Assembly (NCBI GenBank): GCA_902363335.1
Contig: CABIZV010000001.1
Span: forward strand, 310,001 to 374,000
Direction: 5' to 3'
Source of the DNA: Enterobacteriaceae bacterium
Lineage (GTDB): Bacteria; Pseudomonadota; Gammaproteobacteria; Enterobacterales; Enterobacteriaceae
Length of the DNA: 64,000 bases
Each line of letters opens with the position of its first letter. The stretch's first letter is position 1. Below the pieces are notes generated by a model. That model searched no databases, was not told the origin of the DNA, and saw nothing but the letters and a program-made list of their open reading frames with translations. The position numbers were made by a program, and so were the translations under genes. This document shows, one piece after another, positions 24,312 to 33,244 of the stretch.

Positions 24312-25063
24312 GACTGCCCATTTCCCCGACGTAAAACAATACGGCCCTGTAAATCATGGCGATGGTTATGCTGATGGCGATAAATCCCCAACTGCTCAGC
24401 GCCGCGTGGGCCAAACATGGAGATAAATTCAGGATGCATCGACACCACGTCCGGCGTGCCGGAGCAGCAGATATGATGGTTAAGACACAGTACGTCGTCG
24501 GTTTTGGCCATCACCAGATGTAAATCGTGCGAGACCATCAGGACGGCGCAGTTCAGCTCCTGGCGGAGCTGGTTTATTAAATCGTAAAGCGCGACCTGGC
24601 CGTTAACGTCGACCCCCTGAGTGGGTTCATCCAGTACCAGAAGTTGCGGCTTATTCAACAACGCCCGGGCCAGCAGGACGCGTTGATTCTCGCCGCCGGA
24701 GAGCTTTTGCATAGGCGCATCTTGCAAATGTCCGGCCTGAACGCGCTTGAGGGCAGGGAGGATATCTTCTTTGCGCGTTGCGGGATGCAGGCGTAAAAAG
24801 CGCTTGACGGTCAGCGGCAATGTCGCGTCGAGGTGTAACTTTTGCGGTACATAGCCAATTCGGAGATGTTTGTCACGCGTGACAACGCCTTCACTGGGTG
24901 CTACAAGCCCCAACACCACGCGCACCAGGGTTGATTTACCCGCGCCATTAGGGCCCAGCAGCGTCAGAATGCGGCCAGGCTTGAGATTCAGTGAGATATC
25001 AGAGAGCACACGGCGCTGGCCGAAGCTCACAGACACGTTTTCCAGCGATACAAGATTTGTCAT
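24308..25063 (-). CDS. znuC: Zinc ABC transporter ATPase ZnuC
   Basis: The 251-residue ATPase has Walker A GPNGAGKST near residue 39, signature LSGGENQR near residue 132, Walker B LLVLDEPTQGVD and the switch histidine SHDLH. The His-rich end (HQHNHRHDLQG) is normal for ZnuC. I chose ATG 25063 (MTNLVSLENVS), matching E. coli length, over an ATG six codons upstream. The promoter region carries a Zur box shared with znuA. Confidence 0.96.
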   Translation of the reverse strand: MTNLVSLENVSVSFGQRRVLSDISLNLKPGRILTLLGPNGAGKSTLVRVVLGLVAPSEGVVTRDKHLRIGYVPQKLHLDATLPLTVKRFLRLHPATRKEDILPALKRVQAGHLQDAPMQKLSGGENQRVLLARALLNKPQLLVLDEPTQGVDVNGQVALYDLINQLRQELNCAVLMVSHDLHLVMAKTDDVLCLNHHICCSGTPDVVSMHPEFISMFGPRGAEQLGIYRHQHNHRHDLQGRIVLRRGNGQS

Positions 25064-25089
25064 AGCAATTAGGGGTTGCACAAGATAGT

Positions 25090-25112
25090 GAATGTTATAA
25101 TATCACACATCT
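25090..25112. promoter_or_regulatory. Zur operator between znuC and znuA
   Basis: GAATGTTATAATATCACACATC matches the Zur consensus with core TGTTATAATATCACA, centred between the divergent genes. Zinc-loaded Zur would repress both. Confidence 0.9.
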
Positions 25113-25140
25113 ATTATTCATTTCGATTATCAGACGCATA

Positions 25141-26100
25141 ATGTTACAGAAAAATACGCTTCTTTTCGCAGCTTTATCCGCTGCACTTTGGGGAACGGCA
25201 GCACAGAGTGCTGAGGCCGCCGTCGTCACGTCACTTAAGCCACTCGGATTCATTGCTTCTGCGATTGCAGATGGGGTCACACAGACGCAGGTTTTACTGC
25301 CTGACGGCGCTTCAGAACATGATTATTCTTTACGTCCATCCGATGTAAAACGCTTACAGAACGCGGACTTAGTGGTCTGGATTGGTCCAGAAATGGAAGC
25401 GTTTATGGACAAGTCAACGCAAAGCATACCGGATAATAAAAAAGTCACCATTGCCCAGCTTGAAGGGGTGAAACCGTTGCTCATGAAAGGCGCGGATGAT
25501 GATGATGACGATCATGACCACGACGGTGGGCACGACCATGCTAATAGTGAAAAAGGTGACGCACATCACCATCACGGCGACTATAACATGCATCTGTGGC
25601 TTTCGCCTGAGATAGCGCGGCTGTCGGCGGTTGCAATCCATAACAAATTAGTGGAACTTATGCCCCAGAGTCGAGCCCGACTTGACGCCAACCTGAAGGA
25701 TTTTGAGGCCAATCTGGCCGCGACCGACAAGCAGGTGGCGAGCGAGCTGGCGCCGGTAAAAGGTAAGGGGTATTTCGTTTTTCATGATGCCTATGGCTAC
25801 TATGAAAAACACTACGGTTTGACGCCGCTTGGGCACTTCACCGTCAACCCTGAAATCCAACCTGGTGCGCAGCGTTTACATCAAATAAGAACACAGTTGG
25901 TTGAGCAAAAAGCAACCTGCGTTTTTGCTGAGCCACAATTCAGGCCCGCTGTCGTTGAATCTGTCGCGCGGGGAACCTCTGTTCGCATGGGAACATTGGA
26001 TCCTCTTGGCACAAACATACAGCTGAGTAAAGAAAGCTATCCGGCGTTTCTGACTCAACTGGCGACCCAGTATGCGAGCTGCCTGAAAGGAGATAAGTAA
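25141..26100 (+). CDS. znuA: Periplasmic zinc-binding protein ZnuA
   Basis: The 319-residue protein has a signal peptide ending near SAEA and metal ligands in SEHDYSL, the His in NMHLWLSPE and the His in GHFTVNPEIQ. Between about residues 115 and 145 lies an extended acidic and His-rich loop (DDDDDHDHDGG and DAHHHHGD), longer than in E. coli. It captures Zn2+ for ZnuBC. It is divergent from znuC and shares the Zur operator. Confidence 0.96.
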   Translation: MLQKNTLLFAALSAALWGTAAQSAEAAVVTSLKPLGFIASAIADGVTQTQVLLPDGASEHDYSLRPSDVKRLQNADLVVWIGPEMEAFMDKSTQSIPDNKKVTIAQLEGVKPLLMKGADDDDDDHDHDGGHDHANSEKGDAHHHHGDYNMHLWLSPEIARLSAVAIHNKLVELMPQSRARLDANLKDFEANLAATDKQVASELAPVKGKGYFVFHDAYGYYEKHYGLTPLGHFTVNPEIQPGAQRLHQIRTQLVEQKATCVFAEPQFRPAVVESVARGTSVRMGTLDPLGTNIQLSKESYPAFLTQLATQYASCLKGDK

Positions 26101-26112
26101 GGAAGTGAATAC

Positions 26113-27432
26113 GTGCAGCAGATAGCCCGCTCTGTCGCCCTGGCATTTAACAATTTGCCTAGACCCCACCGCGTTATGCTGGGGTCCCTCACCGTTCTCA
26201 CATTAGCCGTCGCTGTCTGGCGGCCTTATGTATACCATCCAACCTCTTCACCGGTCACGCGTACTATCGAGCTGGAGAAAAAAGAGATCCGTTCGCTGCT
26301 GCCAGAGGCCAGTGAACCGATTGACCAGGCCGCTCAGGAAGACGAAGCGATTCCTCAAGATGAGCTGGACGATAAAGCCGACAATGAAACGGGCGTGCAT
26401 GAATATGTGGTATCCACGGGCGATACCCTCAGCAGCGTTCTGAATCAGTACGGTATTGATATGGGCAATATCAGCCAGCTCGCCGCGGCGGATAAAGACC
26501 TGCGAAACATGAAGGTAGGGCAACAGCTCTCCTGGACGTTAAATGATGATGGCGATCTCCAGCGTTTGACCTGGGAGATGTCCCGCCGCGAAACCCGCAC
26601 CTACGACCGCGTTGCAAACGGCTTTAAGATGAGCAGCGAGATGCAGCAGGGCGAGTGGGTGAATAACCTTGTCAAAGGCACCGTGGGCGGCAGCTTCGTC
26701 TCCAGCGCGGTGAATGCCGGTTTGACCAGCGTTGAAGCCAGCGCGGTCATTAAAGCGATGCAGTGGCAAATGGATTTCCGTAAGCTTAAAAAAGGCGACC
26801 AATTCTCAGTGCTGATGTCGCGTGAAATGCTTGATGGCAAACGCGAGCAGAGCCAGTTACTGGGCGTGCGTTTACGCTCCGGTGGTAAAGACTATTATGC
26901 GATCCGCGCTGAAGACGGCAAATTCTATGACCGTAACGGTACGGGGCTGGCGAAGGGCTTCCTGCGCTTCCCAACCGCGCGTCAGTTCCGCGTATCATCC
27001 AACTTTAACCCGCGCCGTCTGAATCCGGTGACCGGTCGCGTTGCGCCGCACCGTGGCGTCGATTTTGCTATGCCGCAGGGTACGCCAGTGCTGGCGGTGG
27101 GCGATGGCGAAGTGGTGGTGGCAAAACGCAGCGGTGCCGCGGGCTACTACGTTGCATTGCGACACGGTCGCACCTATACCACGCGTTACATGCACTTACG
27201 TAAACTGTTGGTGAAACCGGGCCAGAAAGTGAAACGTGGCGATCGTATTGCGCTGTCCGGGAATACCGGTCGCTCAACCGGCCCACATCTGCACTATGAA
27301 GTATGGCTGAACCAGCAGGCCGTCAACCCGCTGACCGCGAAACTGCCGCGTACCGAAGGGTTAACCGGTTCCGACCGTACCGATTACCTGGCGCAGGTGA
27401 AACAGGTATTGCCGCAGCTGCGTTTCGATTAG
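26113..27432 (+). CDS. mepM: Murein DD-endopeptidase MepM
   Basis: The 439-residue protein starts at GTG 26113 (MQQIARSVALAFNNLPRPHR), equal to E. coli MepM. It has one N-terminal membrane anchor near residues 20 to 37, a LysM domain (HEYVVSTGDTLSSVLNQYG), and a C-terminal M23 peptidase with zinc ligands in HRGVDFAMP and HLHYEVW. It cuts D-Ala to mDAP cross-links during wall growth. It lies 12 bases after znuA. Confidence 0.96.
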   Translation: MQQIARSVALAFNNLPRPHRVMLGSLTVLTLAVAVWRPYVYHPTSSPVTRTIELEKKEIRSLLPEASEPIDQAAQEDEAIPQDELDDKADNETGVHEYVVSTGDTLSSVLNQYGIDMGNISQLAAADKDLRNMKVGQQLSWTLNDDGDLQRLTWEMSRRETRTYDRVANGFKMSSEMQQGEWVNNLVKGTVGGSFVSSAVNAGLTSVEASAVIKAMQWQMDFRKLKKGDQFSVLMSREMLDGKREQSQLLGVRLRSGGKDYYAIRAEDGKFYDRNGTGLAKGFLRFPTARQFRVSSNFNPRRLNPVTGRVAPHRGVDFAMPQGTPVLAVGDGEVVVAKRSGAAGYYVALRHGRTYTTRYMHLRKLLVKPGQKVKRGDRIALSGNTGRSTGPHLHYEVWLNQQAVNPLTAKLPRTEGLTGSDRTDYLAQVKQVLPQLRFD

Positions 27433-27457
27433 TTTCGTCTAAGAAGTATGCGTTCAG

Positions 27458-27486
27458 AGCCGGTGCTTTAGCAGTACCGGCTTTTT
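27458..27486 (+). terminator. Terminator after mepM
   Basis: AGCCGGT and ACCGGCT form the stem and are followed by a T-rich tract, before the lpxM promoter region. Confidence 0.8.
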
Positions 27487-27562
27487 CTTTTGTGCGAAAC
27501 ACCCAGCCTCGCTACACTATCTGCTTATTCACACTGCCCCGATGACTCAACCAGGAACAGGC

Positions 27563-28540
27563 ATGGAAACGAAAAAAAATAACAGTGAATACATTCCCGA
27601 ATTTGAGAAATCATTCCGCCACCCACAATACTGGGGCGCCTGGATTGGGGTGCTGGCCTTTGCTGGAATCGCTTACATTCCGGCTAAAATTCGCGATCCC
27701 CTTTTGGGCAAACTCGGTCGCCTGGCGGGAAGATTGGGCAAGAGTGCGCGTCGCCGGGCACAGATAAATTTACTCTACTGCTTCCCGGATAAGAGTGAAG
27801 TCGAGCGTGAAGCGATTATTGATGAGATGTTCGCTACCGCGCCGCAGGCGATGGTCATGATGGCTGAACTGGCGCTTAAAGGGCCGAAAAAGATTGCCGA
27901 TCGTGTCGATTGGCAGGGCCAGGAGATCATTGATGAAATGCGCCGCAACGGCGAAAACGTTATCTTCCTGGTGCCGCACGGTTGGGGCGTTGATATCCCG
28001 GCAATGCTTATGGCTTCCCAGGGCCAGAAGATGGCGGCGATGTTCCACAATCAGGGTAACAAAGTCTTCGATTATGCGTGGAATACCGTACGCCGCCGTT
28101 TTGGTGGGCGTCTCCATGCGCGTAATGATGGTATCAAACCGTTTATTCAGTCGGTGCGTCAGGGCTACTGGGGTTATTATCTGCCCGATCAAGACCACGG
28201 TGCGGAACACAGTGAGTTCGTTGATTTCTTCGCCACCTACAAAGCAACGCTGCCCGCCATTGGTCGTTTGATGAAAGTGTGCCGCGCGCGCGTGGTGCCG
28301 CTATTCCCGGTCTATAACGGCGAAACTCATCGCTTAACGATTTTGGTGCGCCCGCCAATGGATGATCTGCTGGAAGCGGACGACCATACCATTGCGCGCC
28401 GTATGAATGAGGAAGTGGAAATCTTTGTCGGCCCCCATGCTGAACAGTACACCTGGATCTTAAAGCTTTTAAAAACGCGTAAACCGGGTGAAGTGGAGCC
28501 TTACCAGCGTAAAGAGCTGTATCCGAAGAAAAAGAAATAA
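27563..28540 (+). CDS. lpxM: Lipid A myristoyltransferase LpxM
   Basis: The 325-residue acyltransferase adds the secondary myristate to lipid A. The catalytic HX4D motif is in LVPHGWGVDIPA, and the acyl-acceptor region includes YWGYYLPDQDHG. One N-terminal membrane helix is present. I chose METKKNNSEYIPEF at 27563, identical to E. coli at the N-terminus, over an ATG seven codons upstream. A second late acyltransferase gene (lpxP-like) is at 44 kb. Confidence 0.96.
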   Translation: METKKNNSEYIPEFEKSFRHPQYWGAWIGVLAFAGIAYIPAKIRDPLLGKLGRLAGRLGKSARRRAQINLLYCFPDKSEVEREAIIDEMFATAPQAMVMMAELALKGPKKIADRVDWQGQEIIDEMRRNGENVIFLVPHGWGVDIPAMLMASQGQKMAAMFHNQGNKVFDYAWNTVRRRFGGRLHARNDGIKPFIQSVRQGYWGYYLPDQDHGAEHSEFVDFFATYKATLPAIGRLMKVCRARVVPLFPVYNGETHRLTILVRPPMDDLLEADDHTIARRMNEEVEIFVGPHAEQYTWILKLLKTRKPGEVEPYQRKELYPKKKK

Positions 28541-28577
28541 TTCGGTAGCTTGCCCGGGTCACCACGTTAAAGTGGAT

Positions 28578-28654
28578 GTAGGCCGGATAAGGCAAAGCCG
28601 CCATCCGGCAATGTGTGCGGTAATGCCTGATGGCGCTACGCTTATCAGGCCTAC
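28578..28654. repeat. Pair of inverted REP elements (BIME)
   Basis: REP sequences at 28578-28616 (containing GGCCGGATAAGGC and GCCATCCGGC) and 28624-28654 (GCCTGATGGCGCTACGC then TTATCAGGCC) are in opposite orientation between lpxM and pykA. Such elements are typical of enterobacterial intergenic regions and can stabilise mRNA or bind gyrase. Confidence 0.92.
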
Positions 28655-28678
28655 AGGATGCCGATGTAAACAGTATTA

Positions 28679-28710
28679 AAAAGCCCAGTTCTGAGGACTG
28701 GGCTTTTTTG
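28679..28710. terminator. Bidirectional terminator between lpxM and pykA
   Basis: AAGCCCAG and CTGGGCTT with T and A runs on both sides can end transcription from both converging genes. Confidence 0.82.
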
Positions 28711-28713
28711 TAT

Positions 28714-30156
28714 TTACTCGACGGTCAGGATACGCGTGGTGTTGGTTGAACCCACTGTGCTCATCACGTCGCCCTGGGTGACGATAACCAGGTCACCGGA
28801 CATCAGATAACCTTTGTCGCGCAGCAGATTAACCGCATCGTGCGCGGCGGCTACGCCATCGCAGGCGCTATCAAAGAAGACCGGCGTCACGCCGCGATAC
28901 AGCGCCGTCAGGTTGAGCGTGCGCTCGTGACGGGACATCGCAAAGATTGGCAGGCCGGAGGTGATACGTGAAGTCATCAGCGCGGTACGGCCGGATTCGG
29001 TCATCGTGATGATGGCGGTAACGCCTTTCAGATGGTTTGCCGCGTACATCGCAGACATGGCGATGGCTTCTTCTACGTTGTCGAACTGTACGTCCAGACG
29101 GTGCTTGGAGACGTTAATGCTTGGGATTTTCTCAGCACCCAGACACACGCGCGCCATCGCGGCTACGGTTTCAGAAGGATACTGACCGGCCGCAGTTTCA
29201 GCTGACAGCATCACGGCATCGGTACCGTCCAGCACGGCGTTCGCCACGTCCATGACTTCGGCACGCGTTGGCATTGGGTTTGTGATCATTGACTCCATCA
29301 TCTGAGTCGCGGTAATCACCGAGCGATTGAGCTGACGGGCGCGACGAATCAGCGCTTTCTGGATACCCACCAGTTCTGGGTCGCCAATTTCAACGCCGAG
29401 ATCGCCACGAGCGACCATCACCACATCAGAGGCCAGGATGATGTCATCCATCGCATCCTGACTGCAAACCGCTTCCGCGCGCTCAACTTTCGCGACAATT
29501 TTGGCATCGCAGCCTGCTTCGCGTGCCAGACGGCGCGCGTAGTTCAGGTCTTCACCGCAGCGTGGGAAGGAAACCGCCAGGTAATCCACGCCAATTTTCG
29601 CGGCAGTATGGATGTCGGCTTTGTCTTTTTCGGTCAGTGCTTCAGCGGACAGACCGCCGCCTAATTTGTTGATGCCTTTGTTGTTGGACAGTGGGCCGCC
29701 GACCGTCACTTCGGTGAAGACCTTCATGCCCTGAATTTCCAGCACTTTTAGCTGCACGCGGCCGTCGTCAAGCAGCAGGATATCGCCCGGAACAACGTCA
29801 GCGGGGAGACCTTTATAGTCGATACCGACTTTCTCTTTGTCGCCTTCACCTTTACCCAGGTTGGCATCAAGCAGGAATTTGTCGCCGATATTGAGGAAAA
29901 CCTTGCCTTCTTTGAAGGTCGATACGCGAATTTTTGGGCCCTGCAGGTCACCGAGAATGGCAACGTGGCGCCCCAGTTTGGCCGCAATTTCACGGACTTT
30001 GTCTGCGCGAAGCTGATGATCTTCTGCTGTACCGTGAGAAAAGTTCATACGCACGACGTTAGCACCGGCGGAAATTACCTTCTCAAGGTTATTGTCGCGG
30101 TCGGTTGCTGGGCCTAATGTGGTAACGATCTTGGTTCTGCGAAGCCTTCTGGACAT
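28714..30156 (-). CDS. pykA: Pyruvate kinase II
   Basis: The 480-residue enzyme makes pyruvate and ATP from phosphoenolpyruvate and ADP. Visible are the substrate region VVRMNFSHG, the catalytic Lys segment KVERAEAV, the metal-binding MVARGDLGVEI and the C-terminal allosteric domain. The N-terminus SRRLRRTKIVTTLGPA fits PykA rather than PykF. It reads leftward in the hexR neighbourhood. Confidence 0.96.
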   Translation of the reverse strand: MSRRLRRTKIVTTLGPATDRDNNLEKVISAGANVVRMNFSHGTAEDHQLRADKVREIAAKLGRHVAILGDLQGPKIRVSTFKEGKVFLNIGDKFLLDANLGKGEGDKEKVGIDYKGLPADVVPGDILLLDDGRVQLKVLEIQGMKVFTEVTVGGPLSNNKGINKLGGGLSAEALTEKDKADIHTAAKIGVDYLAVSFPRCGEDLNYARRLAREAGCDAKIVAKVERAEAVCSQDAMDDIILASDVVMVARGDLGVEIGDPELVGIQKALIRRARQLNRSVITATQMMESMITNPMPTRAEVMDVANAVLDGTDAVMLSAETAAGQYPSETVAAMARVCLGAEKIPSINVSKHRLDVQFDNVEEAIAMSAMYAANHLKGVTAIITMTESGRTALMTSRITSGLPIFAMSRHERTLNLTALYRGVTPVFFDSACDGVAAAHDAVNLLRDKGYLMSGDLVIVTQGDVMSTVGSTNTTRILTVE

Positions 30157-30267
30157 GTAATACTCCGTTGACTAGTACAACTTTGGTGTTGCGTGAACAG
30201 GAATTCGGCAATGTCGCCAGCTTGGCGCTACCGAATGAGTTAATTAATGATGCCGTTATTATCGCTT

Positions 30268-31137
30268 TTAGTGGTTATCGCTGTGTATGGAAAGCTCTTT
30301 ATCAAACCGCGATTCTTTCAATGCTTCTTTGACTCGCTTCAAGTTATCCCTGAATTTTGCCCCCCGGCGCAGGGTAAAGCCCGTTGCCAGGACATCGATC
30401 ACGGTGAGTTGCGCGAGCCTTGACACCATGGGCATGTAAATGTCGGTATCTTCAGGAACATCCAGGGTGATGGCGAGGGTCGCTTCGCGCGCCAGCGGCG
30501 TACCGGCAGAGGTGATGGCGATAACCATCGCATCGTTTTCGCGGGCAACCTGGGCTATCTCGACCAGACTTTTGGTGCGGCCGGTATGAGAAATTAACAC
30601 CACGACGTCATCGTCGTTGCAATTCATACAGCTCATTCGTTGCAAAACAATGTCATCAGAGTAGATGACCGGAACGTTAAAGCGGAAAAATTTGTTCATC
30701 GCATCGTGGGCAACCGCCGCCGACGATCCGAGCCCGAAAAAGGCAATCTTATTGGCCTGCGTCAGGAGATCCACCGCGCGATTCACCGCCGACATATCCA
30801 GCGATTGGCGCACGTGGGCGAGGCTTGCCATCGCTGATTCAAAAATCTTCGCCGTATACGCCTCGACGCTGTCATCTTCATCGACATTACGATTAACATA
30901 CGGTGTGCCGTTAGCCAGACTTTGCGCGAGATGCAGTTTAAAATCGGGGAACCCGCGCGTTTCCATGCTCCGACAAAAGCGGTTGACGGTGGGTTCGCTG
31001 ACCTCCGCTTCCAGGGCGAGTGCGGCAATGCTTGAATGGATCGCTTGGTCCGGGGCCGCAAGAATAACTTCCGCGACTTTTCGCTCGGATTTGCTAAGGT
31101 TTTCCAGTTGGGACTGAATTTTTTCCAGCATATTCAT
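30268..31137 (-). CDS. hexR: RpiR-family regulator HexR
   Basis: The 289-residue repressor has an N-terminal helix-turn-helix (ERKVAEVIL to SEPTVNRFCRSM) and a C-terminal SIS sugar-phosphate domain (FFGLGSSAAVAHDAMNKF). HexR senses 2-keto-3-deoxy-6-phosphogluconate and controls zwf, edd-eda and other glycolytic genes. I chose ATG 31137 (MNMLEKIQSQL), the E. coli start. It is divergent from zwf. Confidence 0.95.
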   Translation of the reverse strand: MNMLEKIQSQLENLSKSERKVAEVILAAPDQAIHSSIAALALEAEVSEPTVNRFCRSMETRGFPDFKLHLAQSLANGTPYVNRNVDEDDSVEAYTAKIFESAMASLAHVRQSLDMSAVNRAVDLLTQANKIAFFGLGSSAAVAHDAMNKFFRFNVPVIYSDDIVLQRMSCMNCNDDDVVVLISHTGRTKSLVEIAQVARENDAMVIAITSAGTPLAREATLAITLDVPEDTDIYMPMVSRLAQLTVIDVLATGFTLRRGAKFRDNLKRVKEALKESRFDKELSIHSDNH

Positions 31138-31534
31138 CGTAGCAAGGCGCTCATAGATTGAAACGATTCCATTAATGGGTGAAATCTTCGGGCGTTTTAG
31201 CAAGAATATACGCTCGAACCCGGTCGTAAAGTGAATAACAACGGCAAAAAATGTTGTTTTTTTTCATTACATGATCAGCGTCGTATTTTAACTGACGCCA
31301 TTGAGGCGAAAGAACAAACAAAATTGGTGGAATGCCTAACGCTGTTGCCGCAACGGTTCCGATTTGTGCGATCGACGGGCGAGAAGGGCGTTAAAGGGTT
31401 TCGGCAATTTGGTAAACACAGTACAGTGCACCGTAAGAAAATTACAATGATATCCGTCGTTTTTCAGGAAAAGCTGATAGATGATGAATATGTAGCCTGG
31501 CAAAGAACCAGGAACCTAAACTGAGGAGAATGAC
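31138..31534. other. hexR-zwf divergent control region
   Basis: No convincing gene is present in these 397 bases. The region must hold the hexR and zwf promoters. A HexR-like operator at 31432 is listed separately. An open frame at 31231 to 31524 has a composition unlike its neighbours and I reject it. Confidence 0.6.
31432..31446. promoter_or_regulatory. Candidate HexR operator before zwf
   Basis: CGTAAGAAAATTACA matches 12 of 15 positions of the HexR consensus TGTAATTAAATTACA. It is about 90 bases from the zwf start, a reasonable place for repression. Confidence 0.55.
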
Positions 31535-33010
31535 ATGGCGGTAACGCAAACGGCGCAGGCATGCGATCTGGTCATTTTCGGCGCGAAGGGCGATTTGGCC
31601 CGCCGAAAACTGCTGCCTTCCCTGTATCAGCTTGAAAAAGCCGGGCAGATCAATCCGGACACCCGGATTATCGGGGTGGGGCGCGCAGACTGGGACAAAG
31701 CGGCGTACACCAAAGTTGTCCGCGAAGCGCTTGAAACTTTCATGAAGGAAAAAATTGATGAAAGTTTGTGGGACACCCTCAGCGCACGCCTTGATTTCTG
31801 CAATCTGGATGTGAACGACGCGCCAGCGTTCTCCCGTCTGGGTGAGATGCTCGATCAAAAAAATCGTACCACCATTAATTATTTCGCCATGCCGCCAAGC
31901 ACCTTTGGTGCTATCTGCCGCGGTCTGGGCGAAGCCAAGCTGAATGCCAAACCCGCGCGCGTGGTGATGGAAAAACCGCTGGGGACTTCCCTTGAAACCT
32001 CTCGTGAAATCAACGACCAGGTTGGCGAGTATTTTGAAGAGTGCCAGGTTTACCGTATCGACCACTATCTGGGTAAAGAAACGGTACTGAACCTGCTGGC
32101 GCTGCGTTTTGCAAACTCCTTGTTTGTTAACAACTGGGATAACCGCACGATCGACCATGTGGAAATCACCGTCGCCGAAGAAGTGGGCATCGAAGGCCGT
32201 TGGGGTTACTTCGACCAGGCCGGTCAGATGCGCGACATGATCCAAAACCACCTGTTGCAGGTTCTGTGCATGATTGCCATGGCGCCTCCTTCAGATTTAA
32301 GTGCTGACAGCATTCGCGATGAGAAAGTCAAAGTTCTGAAGTCTTTGCGTCGCATTGACCATACCAACGTGCGTGAAAAAACCGTCCGCGGACAGTACAC
32401 CGCTGGTTTTGCACAGGGTCAGAAGGTGCCGGGCTACCTTGAAGAAGAGGGCGCGAACAAATCCAGCAGCACCGAAACCTTCGTTTCCATTCGTGTGGAT
32501 ATTGATAACTGGCGCTGGTCTGGCGTGCCGTTCTACCTGCGCACCGGTAAACGTCTGCCGACCAAATGCTCCGAAGTGGTGGTGTACTTCAAAAACCCTG
32601 AACTGAATCTGTTCAAGGAAACCTGGCCTGAACTGCCGCAGAACAAACTGACCATTCGTTTGCAGCCGGATGAAGGCGTGGATATCCAGATCCTCAATAA
32701 AGTCCCGGGTCTTGAGCACAAGCACAACCTGCAGGTGACTAAACTGGATCTGAGCTATTCAGAAACCTTTAATCAGACGCACCTTGCAGACGCCTACGAG
32801 CGCCTGCTGCTGGAAACCATGCGTGGCATTCAGGCTCTGTTTGTGCGCCGTGATGAAGTAGAAGAAGCCTGGAAGTGGGTCGACTCTATCACCGAAGCGT
32901 GGGCAAGCGATAAAGATGCGCCGAAACCGTATCAGGCCGGTACATGGGGGCCTGTGGCATCTGTCGCGATGATTACCCGCGATGGCCGTTCCTGGAACGA
33001 GTTCGAGTAA
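31535..33010 (+). CDS. zwf: Glucose-6-phosphate 1-dehydrogenase
   Basis: The 491-residue enzyme oxidises glucose-6-phosphate with NADP+, feeding the pentose phosphate and Entner-Doudoroff routes. The NADP site is VIFGAKGDLARRKLLPSLY near residue 12 and the substrate motif RIDHYLGKE is near residue 174. The start follows GAGGAG. It is followed by a GntR-type operator candidate, a terminator and edd. Confidence 0.97.
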   Translation: MAVTQTAQACDLVIFGAKGDLARRKLLPSLYQLEKAGQINPDTRIIGVGRADWDKAAYTKVVREALETFMKEKIDESLWDTLSARLDFCNLDVNDAPAFSRLGEMLDQKNRTTINYFAMPPSTFGAICRGLGEAKLNAKPARVVMEKPLGTSLETSREINDQVGEYFEECQVYRIDHYLGKETVLNLLALRFANSLFVNNWDNRTIDHVEITVAEEVGIEGRWGYFDQAGQMRDMIQNHLLQVLCMIAMAPPSDLSADSIRDEKVKVLKSLRRIDHTNVREKTVRGQYTAGFAQGQKVPGYLEEEGANKSSSTETFVSIRVDIDNWRWSGVPFYLRTGKRLPTKCSEVVVYFKNPELNLFKETWPELPQNKLTIRLQPDEGVDIQILNKVPGLEHKHNLQVTKLDLSYSETFNQTHLADAYERLLLETMRGIQALFVRRDEVEEAWKWVDSITEAWASDKDAPKPYQAGTWGPVASVAMITRDGRSWNEFE

Positions 33011-33035
33011 GCGGTACAGGTAATCCGGAATGGTT

Positions 33036-33051
33036 ATTTTACCGGTAACAT
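33036..33051. promoter_or_regulatory. Candidate GntR operator upstream of edd
   Basis: ATTTTACCGGTAACAT fits ATGTTA-N4-TAACAT with one mismatch, 194 bases before the edd start. Confidence 0.5.
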
Positions 33052-33089
33052 GATCTAACACAGCATGTAGTGCTATTTCTGTGCATTTG

Positions 33090-33123
33090 AGCCCCGGGTG
33101 GATTCACTCCCGGGGCTTTTTTT
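33090..33123 (+). terminator. Terminator after zwf
   Basis: AGCCCCGGG pairs with CCCGGGGCT and is followed by seven T. Confidence 0.85.
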
Positions 33124-33244
33124 ATTACACTACCTGTAGATACTTGCCTCTGAGCTGCGCTGTACCGGTGTTTTTTGATAAGTTTGCCCAATATATTCAC
33201 CGTATACGATGGCGGCCTGGACAGAAAAATTTTGAGGAGCCTTT

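Noticed and set aside
31231..31524. 97-codon open frame between hexR and zwf
   Set aside because: It lies over the zwf promoter and the HexR-like site, and its product has no recognisable family and odd composition.
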